Positions 1 to 7,736 of a DNA stretch of 64,000 nucleotides are shown piece after piece (the stretch's first letter is position 1; every line of letters starts with the position of its first letter). The notes under the pieces are model-generated. The model saw nothing but the letters and a program-made list of their open reading frames with translations, searched no databases and was not told the origin of the DNA. The stretch lies in contig MPMX01000013.1 of assembly GCA_002238725.1 (NCBI GenBank), positions 24,919 to 88,918 on the forward strand. The letters run 5' to 3'. The stretch comes from Rhodospirillaceae bacterium bin65 (GTDB taxonomy: Bacteria > Pseudomonadota > Alphaproteobacteria > Bin65). A program made the position numbers and the translations under genes.

Positions 1-2
1 TG

Positions 3-191
3 AAGGAAGCTGCCAAACTCGGCTTCGAAAGGGCCATCGTGCCGAAGCGACAGGCCCGTGCCGGGAAAGACAGCGATCCTCACAACGGCTTGAGGCAGAA
101 ATCGATCGGCCATCTTGCCGAACTGTTGCCGCTGTTCGAAACGCCGGCCGGGCAATCCGGTATCCGGGCCGGAAGCCGAGGCCGCGGGTGA
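3..191 (+). CDS. radA: DNA repair protein RadA, C-terminal end (partial)
   Basis: The frame is open from the window edge to a TGA at 189-191 and gives the last 62 residues of a protein whose N-terminus lies outside. KEAAKLGFERAIVPKR and the later HLAELLPLF match the C-terminal Lon-like domain and tail of RadA/Sms, a DnaB-type ATPase that processes branched recombination intermediates. The zinc finger and ATPase core cannot be seen. The stop overlaps the GTG start of the next gene (GTGA at 188-191), which suggests coupled translation. The order radA-cvpA-purF is common in Alphaproteobacteria and supports the call. Confidence 0.85.
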   Translation, partial: KEAAKLGFERAIVPKRQARAGKDSDPHNGLRQKSIGHLAELLPLFETPAGQSGIRAGSRGRG

Positions 192-790
192 ACCCGACCT
201 TCCTGGACTTCGTCGTCATCGGCGTGGTGCTGCTGTCCGCGATTCTGGCATTTGTCCGCGGTTTTACCCGCGAGATGTTCAGCCTGCTCGGCTGGGTCGG
301 CGCTGCCGCAGCCGCCTGGTTCCTGCTGCCGTATACGGAGCCCTTTGCGCGGCAGATCGTCGACGACGTGCTGGCATCCCGGATTATCGCCTCGGTCGCC
401 GTCTTCATCGTGGTGCTGTTCGCCATCACGTTCGTCAGCGCGCCGATCGCCGGCCGGGTTCGCGAGAGTAAATTCAATTCCATGGACCAGCTGTTGGGCG
501 GGCTGTTCGGAGTGGCCCGCGGGGCTGTGCTGATCGTCCTCGGCTATGTCGTGCTGATCCTGTTTTATCCGAAGGACAGCCAGATTTCCTGGATGCGCGA
601 TGCGGTCTCCAAGCCTTATCTGGAACAGGGGCTGGGCATCGCCGAAGGGTTGCTGCCGGAGGGCGTGATCCAGACGGGCCGTAAAGCGGCGCAGGACTTG
701 CGGACGGGCGCCGAGATCAAGAAAAAAATCGACGATGCCGGAAAATCGGGCAACAACCGCTCCAAAGCCAAAGAAGATGGCGCGCAGTAG
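188..790 (+). CDS. cvpA: CvpA family membrane protein
   Basis: This 200-residue protein starts at a GTG that overlaps the radA stop. It has four hydrophobic segments, at about residues 6-24, 28-46, 64-86 and 100-124, followed by a charged, lysine-rich C-terminus. That layout and the N-terminal FLDFVVIGVV stretch fit the CvpA family, inner-membrane proteins named for colicin V production and linked to envelope stress tolerance. The gene overlaps purF, as in many Proteobacteria where cvpA precedes purF. The biochemical role of the family is not settled, so the name is by family only. Confidence 0.88.
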   Translation: MNPTFLDFVVIGVVLLSAILAFVRGFTREMFSLLGWVGAAAAAWFLLPYTEPFARQIVDDVLASRIIASVAVFIVVLFAITFVSAPIAGRVRESKFNSMDQLLGGLFGVARGAVLIVLGYVVLILFYPKDSQISWMRDAVSKPYLEQGLGIAEGLLPEGVIQTGRKAAQDLRTGAEIKKKIDDAGKSGNNRSKAKEDGAQ

Positions 791-2285
791 CTCCCCGCCG
801 GATGCAGCAGCCCCCGGGCATCCGCAGATAGCGACGACGAACCCGTTCGACGACGACAAGCTGCACGAGGAATGCGGCGTTTTCGGCGTTTTCGGCCACG
901 TAGATTCGGCTGCGCTGACAACCCTCGGGCTGCACGCCCTCCAGCACCGCGGACAAGAGGCGGCAGGCATCGTCGCCTACGATGGCGAGCATTTTCACAT
1001 GCACCGCGCGAAGGGCCAGGTCGGCGACACCCTGAACGCGCCGGACGTGATCGCCCGGCTCCCCGGGTATTTGGCGATCGGCCATGTCCGCTATTCGACA
1101 ACCGGCGACAGCATCTTGCGCAACGTCCAGCCGCTGTTCGCGGATTTCGCGTTCGGCGGCCTTGCAGTCGCGCAGAACGGTAACTTCACCAACGCCCGGG
1201 CGCTGCGCGCCGCAATGGTCCGGGAGGGCCGGCTGTTCCAGTCGACGACCGATACCGAGGTGATCATCCACCTTGTCGCCAAAAGCGGCAGCGACACGCT
1301 CGTCGGCCGCGTGACGGATGCGATCCGCCATCTGGAGGGCGGCTACGCCCTGGTTCTGATCAGCCGGAAAAAGGTGATCGGGGTGCGCGATCCGCTCGGC
1401 GTCCGACCGCTGGTACTGGGCAAGCTCGACGCGAGTTACGTCCTCGCGTCGGAAACCTGCGCGCTCGATATCATCGGCGCGGAATTCGTGCGCGATATCG
1501 AACCTGGCGAAATGGTGGTGCTGGACGACAACGGCATAGACAGCCTGCGACCTTTCCCGCGCCAGGCGAGCCGGTTCTGCATCTTCGAATATATCTATTT
1601 CGCCCGGCCGGACAGCAAGGTCGAAGGCCGCGGCGTCTACAGCACGCGCAAGGCCATCGGCGCCGAGCTGGCCCGGGAAGCCGGCGTGGACGCCGATGTC
1701 GTGGTGCCGGTGCCGGATTCCGGCGTGCCGGCGGCCATGGGCTATGCCGACGCGACCGGCCTGCCGTACGAACTCGGCATAGTCCGCAATCATTATGTCG
1801 GGCGAACCTTCATCGAGCCGGCGGACCAGATCAGGCATCTCGGCGTCAGGCTGAAACACAGTCCCAACCGCGACGCACTGGACGGCAAGCGTGTGGTGCT
1901 GGTCGACGACAGCATCGTCCGCGGCACGACCTCGACCAAGATCGTGGAAATGATCCGTAACGCCGGCGCACGCGAGGTTCATTTGCGCATATCCAGCCCG
2001 CCGACCGGCTATTCCTGCTTCTACGGCATCGACACGCCGGAGCGCGACAAGCTACTTGCCGCCCGGCACGACGTTGCGGAAATGGCGGCGCTGATCGGCG
2101 TCGATTCGCTGTCCTTCCTGTCGATCGACGGGCTGCACCGGGCGATGGGCGAGGCGGCCGGGCGCAACAAGGCCGCGCCGCAATTCTGCGACGCCTGTTT
2201 TACCGGCGACTACCCGACAGGCCTCACCGACTTCGAGGACGGATCGATCGGCAACGAACTCTCGCTGCTGGAAGAGGACGTCTGA
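777..2285 (+). CDS. purF: Amidophosphoribosyltransferase
   Basis: PurF carries out the first committed step of purine synthesis, making phosphoribosylamine from PRPP and glutamine. The 502-residue product has an N-terminal Ntn glutaminase domain with the nucleophile Cys33 in EECGVFG and the LQHRGQEAAGI motif. The C-terminal phosphoribosyltransferase domain carries the PRPP loop VVLVDDSIVRGTTS. The ATG at 777 lies inside the end of cvpA. An in-frame ATG at 735 would lengthen the N-terminus but falls deeper in cvpA and is less likely. The residues before Cys33 would be a propeptide removed to expose the cysteine, as known for part of the family. Transcription with cvpA is likely. Confidence 0.96.
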   Translation: MARSSSPPDAAAPGHPQIATTNPFDDDKLHEECGVFGVFGHVDSAALTTLGLHALQHRGQEAAGIVAYDGEHFHMHRAKGQVGDTLNAPDVIARLPGYLAIGHVRYSTTGDSILRNVQPLFADFAFGGLAVAQNGNFTNARALRAAMVREGRLFQSTTDTEVIIHLVAKSGSDTLVGRVTDAIRHLEGGYALVLISRKKVIGVRDPLGVRPLVLGKLDASYVLASETCALDIIGAEFVRDIEPGEMVVLDDNGIDSLRPFPRQASRFCIFEYIYFARPDSKVEGRGVYSTRKAIGAELAREAGVDADVVVPVPDSGVPAAMGYADATGLPYELGIVRNHYVGRTFIEPADQIRHLGVRLKHSPNRDALDGKRVVLVDDSIVRGTTSTKIVEMIRNAGAREVHLRISSPPTGYSCFYGIDTPERDKLLAARHDVAEMAALIGVDSLSFLSIDGLHRAMGEAAGRNKAAPQFCDACFTGDYPTGLTDFEDGSIGNELSLLEEDV

Positions 2286-2289
2286 AGCC

Positions 2290-2997
2290 GTGGGCGCCCT
2301 GGACGGCCGGATCGCCCTGGTCACCGGCGCGTCGCGCGGCATCGGCGCGGCGGTGGCAGAGCGTTTCGCGGCGGAAGGCGCCCGCCTGATCCTCGCCGCC
2401 CGGACCGCCGGCGCGCTGGAAGAGATCGATGACCGGATCGCGGCGGCGGCGGGAGGCGCCAAGGCGACACTGGTGCCGGTCGACCTGGCCGACCACGAAC
2501 GGATCGACGAAATGGCCGGGGCGATCGCCGAACGGTTCGGCCGGCTCGATATCCTGGTCGGCAATGCCGCCATACTGGGCGGCCTGGCGCCGCTCGCCCA
2601 TGTCGAACCGGCGCGCTGGGCGGAGGCCATCGACGTCAACCTCACCGCCAACTGGCGCCTGATCCGGGCATTCGAACCGCTGCTCCGGTTGTCTTCCGCC
2701 GGCCGGGCAATTTTTGTGACCAGCGGTGTCACGCGCGGCGCTTTTCCTTATTGGGGGCCCTACGCCGCAAGCAAGGCCGCGCTGGAAGCGCTGGTCCGGA
2801 CCTGGGCGGCAGAGATCGAAAAGACCGCGATCCGGGCCAACAGCGTCAGCCCCGGCATCGTGCGGACCCGGATGCGCGCCGAAGCCATGCCCGGCGAAGA
2901 TCCGATGACCTTGCCGCCGCCCGAAAGCGTCGCTGGAATGTTCGTCGAGCTGGCGGCGGCGGACTGCCGGCGGAACGGGGAAACGCTATTCGCGTGA
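2290..2997 (+). CDS. Short-chain dehydrogenase/reductase
   Basis: This 235-residue protein has the classical SDR pattern: the nucleotide-binding TGASRGIG at residues 12-19, NAAILGG in the middle, a serine in the VTSGVTRG strand, and the catalytic YAASK. SDR enzymes oxidise or reduce alcohol/carbonyl groups with NAD(P). The substrate cannot be told from the sequence. The GTG start is 4 nt after the purF stop, so it probably shares the purF transcript, and its last codons run up to the convergent der gene. The C-terminus is short (ends at NGETLFA) and lacks a long variable tail. Comparable SDR genes follow purF in related alphaproteobacteria. Confidence 0.88.
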   Translation: MGALDGRIALVTGASRGIGAAVAERFAAEGARLILAARTAGALEEIDDRIAAAAGGAKATLVPVDLADHERIDEMAGAIAERFGRLDILVGNAAILGGLAPLAHVEPARWAEAIDVNLTANWRLIRAFEPLLRLSSAGRAIFVTSGVTRGAFPYWGPYAASKAALEALVRTWAAEIEKTAIRANSVSPGIVRTRMRAEAMPGEDPMTLPPPESVAGMFVELAAADCRRNGETLFA

Positions 2998-3004
2998 ACG
3001 ACCG

Positions 3005-4393
3005 TCAGGCGTTGTCCGCGTACGGGTTCTTGCCTTTTCGCAGGTGCAGGCGCAGGGGCACGCCGTCGAGACCGAACGTGTCGCGCAGGCCGTTGGCGAG
3101 ATAGCGCAGATAGCTGTCCGGCAGGTCTGCCGGTTTGTTGACGAAGAGCGCGAAGGTCGGCGGCCTGGCCTTGACCTGGGTGGCATAGCGGATCCGGATC
3201 CGGCGGCCGTTCACCAGCGGCGGCTGGTGCGCGTCCTGCATCGCCTCGATCCAGCGGTTGAGCGCGCCGGTGCCGACCCGGCTGTTCCACGCAGCATCGA
3301 TCTGCAGGACCGCGCCCATCAGCCGGTCGATCCCCTGCCCGTCCAGGGCGGAGATGCAGGCGAGCGGAACGCCGCGCAGCTGGCTGAGCGATTTCTCCAG
3401 GCTCTCGGTAATCTGGCGGCGCAGCTTCTGCGGTTCCGACACCATATCCCACTTGTTCGCAGCGATCGCCAGGCCGCGGCCTTCCTCCTCGACCTGCCGG
3501 GCGATCGTCAGGTCCTGCTTCTCGATGCCATGCCCGAAAGCCTGGACCGTCCGCGCGTCGATCATCAGGACGACGATGTCGGCGTATCGGATCGCGCGCC
3601 AGGTATCCATGACCGACAGCTTTTCGAGCGAACCGTCTACTTTCGCCCGGCGCCGGACCCCGGCCGTGTCGATCAGGCGGATCGCGCGGCCGCCCTCCCG
3701 GTCCGGCCATCGCCAATCGAACGAGATGGCGTCGCGGGTGATCCCGGGTTCCGGGCCGGTCAGCACCCGCTCTTCGCCGATCAGGCAGTTGAACAAGGTC
3801 GATTTGCCGGCATTGGGGCGCCCGACGATGGCGAGCGACATCGGCCGGTCCGCAACGTCCGGGACGGTGCCGTCCTCCTCTCCGGCGGGCATTTCCAGAT
3901 ACGGCGCCAGAGCGTGCCGCAGGTCGTCCATGCCCAGCCCGTGCTCGGCAGAGATCGCAAGCGGTTCGCCCAGTCCGAGGCCGAAGGCGTCGAGCCGGCC
4001 CGGCTCCGCCTCCCGGCCTTCGCACTTGTTGGCGAGCAGCACGACGGGCGTGCCGGCGCGGCGCAGCAGATTGGCGAAATGCCGGTCGTCCGGCGTAACG
4101 CCGGCCCGTGCGTCGATCAGGAACAGGGCGACCGCCGCATCTTCCAGCGCACGGAGCGCCTGCGCGGCCATCCGGCCTTCGATCGCACCGGACGCAGCCT
4201 CTTCGAGTCCGGCCGTATCGACGACCGAGAAGTGCAGGTCCTGCAGGCGCGCCGGCGCTTCCTTGCGATCGCGGGTAACGCCCGGGGTATCGTGCACCAG
4301 GGCGGCGCGGCGGCCGACCAACCGGTTGAACAAAGTGGATTTTCCGACGTTCGGCCGGCCGACTATGGCGACCCTCGCCGCTTCGGCGGACAT
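3005..4393 (-). CDS. der: Ribosome biogenesis GTPase Der (EngA)
   Basis: Der has two G domains in tandem and acts in assembly of the large ribosomal subunit. In this 462-residue protein the first G domain opens with GRPNVGKST at residues 12-20 and has DTPGVTRD as its switch region. The second opens with GRPNAGKST near residue 190 and carries DTAGVRR. A C-terminal KH-like domain with the usual basic end (KGKNPYADNA) follows. The ATG overlaps the bamB stop by one base (TAATG), so translation after bamB is probably coupled. The arrangement yfgM-like/bamB/der is the same as in Escherichia coli. Confidence 0.97.
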   Translation of the reverse strand: MSAEAARVAIVGRPNVGKSTLFNRLVGRRAALVHDTPGVTRDRKEAPARLQDLHFSVVDTAGLEEAASGAIEGRMAAQALRALEDAAVALFLIDARAGVTPDDRHFANLLRRAGTPVVLLANKCEGREAEPGRLDAFGLGLGEPLAISAEHGLGMDDLRHALAPYLEMPAGEEDGTVPDVADRPMSLAIVGRPNAGKSTLFNCLIGEERVLTGPEPGITRDAISFDWRWPDREGGRAIRLIDTAGVRRRAKVDGSLEKLSVMDTWRAIRYADIVVLMIDARTVQAFGHGIEKQDLTIARQVEEEGRGLAIAANKWDMVSEPQKLRRQITESLEKSLSQLRGVPLACISALDGQGIDRLMGAVLQIDAAWNSRVGTGALNRWIEAMQDAHQPPLVNGRRIRIRYATQVKARPPTFALFVNKPADLPDSYLRYLANGLRDTFGLDGVPLRLHLRKGKNPYADNA

Positions 4394-5745
4394 TACCGCA
4401 TGGCGGTCAGGCGACCGCTGTCGTCCAAAAACAGAATCGTGCGCTGCACGATCGCCGGCGGGATGAATACGCCCCTGTCGAGCGGTATCCAGCCGATGAC
4501 TTCGCCCGTATAGGGCGAGACGGCCAGAGCCTCACCATGGGATCCGGCAACCACCAGACGGTCGCCGGCCAGCACCGGTCCGGTCCAGAAGGGCCGTCCG
4601 TCGAACAGGTGATCGTCGTCGGTAAACCGGTCCAGCCGAACCGTCCAACGAACACGGCCGTCGCTGCGCCGGATTGCTGCCAGCACCGCATGGCTGGTCA
4701 GCACAAACACATAGTCGCCGGCGGCCCACGGTGTTTGCAGGCCGCTCATTTCGACATCCCACAGGCGGCGGCCGGAGCCCAGTTCGATGGCGACCAGCCG
4801 TCCCGCGTTGCTCACGGCGTAGACCACGCCGCGGTCGATCACCGGACTGGCGGTGATGGCGTTGAGGCCGAGCACCGGATCGCCGCGCTGGACCACGCCG
4901 ATATTCTCCGTCCATATCGACCGGCCGGTTCCGGCCCGCAGCGCAACCAGCTCTCCGGTCGACTGCGGTGCGACGACGACGCCCTCGTCCACCGCCGGCG
5001 CCCCGCCGCCCAGAATGCCGGTCAGGGCCGCGACGCCTTCATAGTTCCACAGCTTGCTGCCGTCGCTCGCGTCATACGCGATCACGGTATTTTCAGACGT
5101 GACGACGAACACGCGGCCATCGCTTACCGCCGGCGCCGAACGTACCGGCGCACCGGTACTGCGGCGCCACAGCACCTTGCCGTTCGACGCATCCATGGCG
5201 AGCACTTCGGCGGCGCCGGTCGCCGCAACGAGCTGTCCGTCATGAAAGCCGATACCGCCGCCGACATCGCCGTCCCGCTCCTGCCGCGGCAGGATCGACT
5301 GAGACCAAAGCCGCCGCCCGGTCTTCAGGTCGAAAGCCCGGACCCTGCCTGCCGAATCCATTGTGAAAACGCGGTTGCCGCCTGTCACCGGCTGCGCCAG
5401 CAGCCGTCGGCTCCTGGAAAGGGACAACAGGCCCTGGCGCTCCGAGCCGGACCCGGCCCTCACCGACCAGGCCGTGCGCGGATCCTTGCCGAGCGCCAGG
5501 TGATGCATGGCGTGGTTCGGATAGCCGGCATGCTGCGGCCAGGCGGCGTTCGGTGTCGGCCGGGGCAGGACGATCCGGACATCCGAAATTCTTATGTCGG
5601 CCCGGAGAATGCCGGCGGTCGGCAGGACGGCAAGGCGCCGGCCCTGCAGCGGCGGTTCCTCGGAATCCACAAGATTCTTGATCGCATCGCAGCCCGCTGC
5701 GGCCAAACCGGCCGCCATGGCCAACGCAATTTTGAGCTTCCTCAT
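4393..5745 (-). CDS. bamB: Outer membrane assembly lipoprotein BamB (PQQ-repeat)
   Basis: This 450-residue protein starts with a lipoprotein signal (MRKLKIALAMAAGLAAAGC), with Cys19 the predicted lipid-bearing residue. The body is a series of PQQ-like beta-propeller repeats, visible as repeated GR-LWS and G-VLWRR type blades. BamB supports BamA in folding beta-barrel proteins into the outer membrane. An in-frame GTG at 5754 is possible, but the ATG at 5745 gives the cleaner signal peptide. Residue +2 after the cysteine is Asp, which in enterobacteria would favour inner-membrane retention; whether the rule holds here is unknown. The position between a YfgM-like gene and der supports the call. 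Confidence 0.9.
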   Translation of the reverse strand: MRKLKIALAMAAGLAAAGCDAIKNLVDSEEPPLQGRRLAVLPTAGILRADIRISDVRIVLPRPTPNAAWPQHAGYPNHAMHHLALGKDPRTAWSVRAGSGSERQGLLSLSRSRRLLAQPVTGGNRVFTMDSAGRVRAFDLKTGRRLWSQSILPRQERDGDVGGGIGFHDGQLVAATGAAEVLAMDASNGKVLWRRSTGAPVRSAPAVSDGRVFVVTSENTVIAYDASDGSKLWNYEGVAALTGILGGGAPAVDEGVVVAPQSTGELVALRAGTGRSIWTENIGVVQRGDPVLGLNAITASPVIDRGVVYAVSNAGRLVAIELGSGRRLWDVEMSGLQTPWAAGDYVFVLTSHAVLAAIRRSDGRVRWTVRLDRFTDDDHLFDGRPFWTGPVLAGDRLVVAGSHGEALAVSPYTGEVIGWIPLDRGVFIPPAIVQRTILFLDDSGRLTAMR

Positions 5746-5788
5746 TCCGTACACCCGTTGGCCGACACGTCCGCAACCCTGCGAACGA

Positions 5789-6496
5789 TCAGGATTCTCC
5801 CAGCATGGACAGCATTTCGCGAGCGCGCTTCTTCAGCGATCCCGGCGCGCCGTCGTCATCTGACAGCTGCTTGAATATACGCACGGCTTCGTCTTTCCGC
5901 CTGGCCTTGCGGTGATAGTGGGCGATCACTTCCAGCGCCGTGTAGCGCCATGTCGCTTCGGCAGCGGCAAGCGGCTTCAACCGGGCGATCGCGTCGTCCG
6001 GGCGGGCGCTGTCGAGAGCGTGCAGGCCCCACAATACCGTACCGAGATCGCGGAACACCGACGCCAGCCTATCGTCGTTGGCAAGTTGGAGATAGAGCGT
6101 TGCGGCGGCTTTCGAATTGCCGGATTTTCCCACCAGTGCGGCCTGGCGCAGCCGGGCAAGCGCCGCATATCCGCCATCGGTCTCCCTCGCCAGCTTGTCG
6201 AAGACTTTTCCGGCCTGGCCATTCTTTCCGCCGGCCACGAGCGCGGCGGCAGAGGCAAACTCCACGCTCTGCACCTCCTGCACGCTGCGGATATTACCCT
6301 TGTACCATTGCCAGCCCGCTACGCTGCCGATCGCCAGAATCGCGCAGCCGACGAAATACTGCCCGTACTTCTTCCAAGTCTGGAGATACCGCTCCTGTTT
6401 GAGTTCTTCATTCACTTCCTGAATGAAGAGCTCTCCCTCGCGGTCGATTTCCGTCTCCGGCGCGCCGCCGTCGTCCCGTTTGCGCTTGCGTGCCAA
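5789..6496 (-). CDS. YfgM-like membrane-anchored tetratricopeptide protein
   Basis: The 235-residue product has a charged N-terminus (EIDREGELFIQEVNEELK), one membrane segment at about residues 48-66, and an alpha-helical C-terminal part with TPR-like repeats (AALARLRQAALVGKSG, then further helices). This matches the TPR_21 proteins such as YfgM, periplasmic chaperone partners tied to the Sec translocon in E. coli. It is the first gene of the minus-strand set leading into bamB and der, 43 nt upstream of bamB. The function is inferred from family and position; the helices are too divergent to place all repeats by eye. Confidence 0.85.
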   Translation of the reverse strand: MARKRKRDDGGAPETEIDREGELFIQEVNEELKQERYLQTWKKYGQYFVGCAILAIGSVAGWQWYKGNIRSVQEVQSVEFASAAALVAGGKNGQAGKVFDKLARETDGGYAALARLRQAALVGKSGNSKAAATLYLQLANDDRLASVFRDLGTVLWGLHALDSARPDDAIARLKPLAAAEATWRYTALEVIAHYHRKARRKDEAVRIFKQLSDDDGAPGSLKKRAREMLSMLGES

Positions 6497-6796
6497 CGAT
6501 TGTCGCTCCTAGGGGGCGTCGACGAAAAAGCCCACGCGCCATCCCTCTGCCCGCGTGCCGAACCGGAAAGCGCGGTTCCCGGGAATAATGGCTGCACAGG
6601 GCGGCGCCCGACCGCCCGCATTTCCATGAACGCGCATATAGTAGGGCGGCGCCAGTGCAAGATAAACCGCGACAGGGTCGCGCGGCGGCGGCGGCCGAAC
6701 CGGTTGAACACAAAAGCAACAGAAGCGATAATCCAGGGTCCGGGCCGCAGGCCCGACAATCGTCGCGGTAACGCAACGCAAGAGTGGCCTTCCAGA
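6497..6796. other. Divergent intergenic region, 300 bp
   Basis: This gap separates the minus-strand yfgM-like gene from the plus-strand IalB-like gene, so it must carry at least two promoters. One good sigma-70-like candidate faces right (6704-6732). A GC-rich run of CGGCGG-type triplets sits around 6680-6695. I see no gene, tRNA or clear terminator in it. Confidence 0.7.
6704..6732 (+). promoter_or_regulatory. Predicted sigma-70 promoter of the IalB-like gene
   Basis: TTGAAC (6704-6709) and GATAAT (6727-6732) are separated by 17 bases, close to the TTGACA/TATAAT consensus at ideal spacing. The predicted start point would be about 60 nt before the ATG at 6797. This is a motif match only. Confidence 0.5.
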
Positions 6797-7372
6797 ATGC
6801 CCCGGCCCTTTCGCTATCTCTCTGCCCTGCTTTTTTCCCTGTTTTTGAGCGGTCTGGCCGGATGGTCGCCTGCGGCCGCGGCGCAATGGTCGGTCGGCGA
6901 CTGGACCGGGAATTCCTATGTCAACCGCGAAGGCGGCTTCAGCCACTGCATCATGTCGGCAAAGTACAACAGCGGCATCACTCTCTATTTCCTGCTCTTT
7001 CGCAATCACGATCTGTTCATCGGCGTGTCCGCACCGGACTGGTCCCTCAGTCCGCACAGTCCCTACACGATGACATTGGCGATCGACGGCAAGGTTATCC
7101 ATTCGGCCCCGGGCACGGTGCTTCGGTACGATACGAAACGGCTGTGGCTGGCGCTGGGCAAGGACGCAGAGAAACGGAAACGACTGCGCCGCGGGCTGAA
7201 GCTTCGCTTGTTGCAAGGCAAGCGCGATTACGGTTTCCAGCTCACCGGGACAGACCGTTCCCTGAAACGGCTCGAGCAATGCGTACGGCAGGGCAATGAA
7301 TCGAAGCCGCAAGAACAACCGGCGAATCCGTCGGCGCCGCCTGAGCCGGCGCCGAAGCCGCAATCGGGGTAG
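6797..7372 (+). CDS. IalB-like secreted protein (invasion-associated locus B family)
   Basis: This 191-residue protein begins with a Sec signal peptide (MPRPFRYLSALLFSLFLSG, cleavage probably after the AAAA near residue 28). The mature part opens with QWSVGDWTGNSYVNREGG and has two cysteines (in FSHCIMS and LEQCVRQ). It ends in a proline-rich tail. The WSVGDWTG opening and compact beta-rich body resemble the IalB-type family of alphaproteobacterial periplasmic proteins, whose molecular role is unknown. The ATG at 6797 is chosen because it starts exactly at the signal peptide; the frame is open far upstream without coding character. No operon partner is evident. Confidence 0.6.
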   Translation: MPRPFRYLSALLFSLFLSGLAGWSPAAAAQWSVGDWTGNSYVNREGGFSHCIMSAKYNSGITLYFLLFRNHDLFIGVSAPDWSLSPHSPYTMTLAIDGKVIHSAPGTVLRYDTKRLWLALGKDAEKRKRLRRGLKLRLLQGKRDYGFQLTGTDRSLKRLEQCVRQGNESKPQEQPANPSAPPEPAPKPQSG

Positions 7373-7565
7373 AGAGCGTCCGCTTCCGGCGCCCGGCGGC
7401 ACGGTAGGCATGTGCGGTAACAAGCAATGCAAGGCGATCCCGGCGCTTCGTGGCCACGCAAACCAGGCGGTCGTAACGCTCGGCCTATGGGCCCCATCAC
7501 ATTTTATCGGCACAAACGCTACGAGCGGTTGACCGCACCGCCGGAACGCTGTAGACGCCGCGCCC

Positions 7566-7631
7566 ATGACAGGAATCTGCACATCGGGCCAGTGGTGGCG
7601 GTGCGCCGGAACGGCGGCTGCTTCGGGTTGA
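7566..7631 (+). CDS. trpL: trp leader peptide with tandem Trp codons
   Basis: A 21-codon reading frame from ATG 7566 to TGA 7629-7631 encodes MTGICTSGQWWRCAGTAAAS followed by Gly. It has two adjacent Trp codons at 7593-7598. It lies upstream of trpE(G), and a terminator hairpin ending in five T residues sits between the two (7660-7688). This is the layout of a ribosome-mediated attenuator, as known upstream of trpE(G) in Rhizobium and Azospirillum. A ribosome stalled at the Trp codons during tryptophan shortage would let the RNA fold so that the terminator does not form. The frame is too short to be supported by coding statistics; the support is the tandem TGG codons and the position. Confidence 0.85.
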   Translation: MTGICTSGQWWRCAGTAAASG

Positions 7632-7666
7632 TCGTGCCTCACATTTGAACCCGCACCAGGGCCGCC
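7613..7666 (+). promoter_or_regulatory. Candidate antiterminator pairing of the trp attenuator
   Basis: GGCGGC at 7613-7618, inside the leader reading frame downstream of the Trp codons, is exactly complementary to GCCGCC at 7661-7666, which contains most of the 5' arm of the terminator. Formation of this pair would block the terminator. A competing pair, GGTGCG (7600-7605) with CGCACC (7652-7657), is also possible. I could not identify a convincing 1:2 protector stem by eye. Confidence 0.5.
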
Positions 7667-7688
7667 CCGGATGGAGAGCGGCCTTTTT
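7660..7688 (+). terminator. trp attenuator, intrinsic terminator
   Basis: A perfect six-base stem GGCCGC (7660-7665) and GCGGCC (7678-7683), loop of 12 bases, is followed directly by TTTTT (7684-7688). It sits 28 nt after the trpL stop and 48 nt before the trpE(G) ATG, so it can stop transcription before the structural gene. Confidence 0.85.
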
Positions 7689-7736
7689 CGATCCTGCGGT
7701 TCTCTTCCCGGCTCCCTTTCGCTCCAGGAAGAGACC

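Noticed and set aside
717..1982. Long open frame on the minus strand opposite purF
   Set aside because: It is the antisense shadow of a high-GC gene with strong third-position bias; the translation has no family features, while the plus frame is a full PurF.
7529..7557. Promoter TTGACC with TAGACG before trpL
   Set aside because: The -10 match is poor, and the start point would fall almost on the leader ATG.
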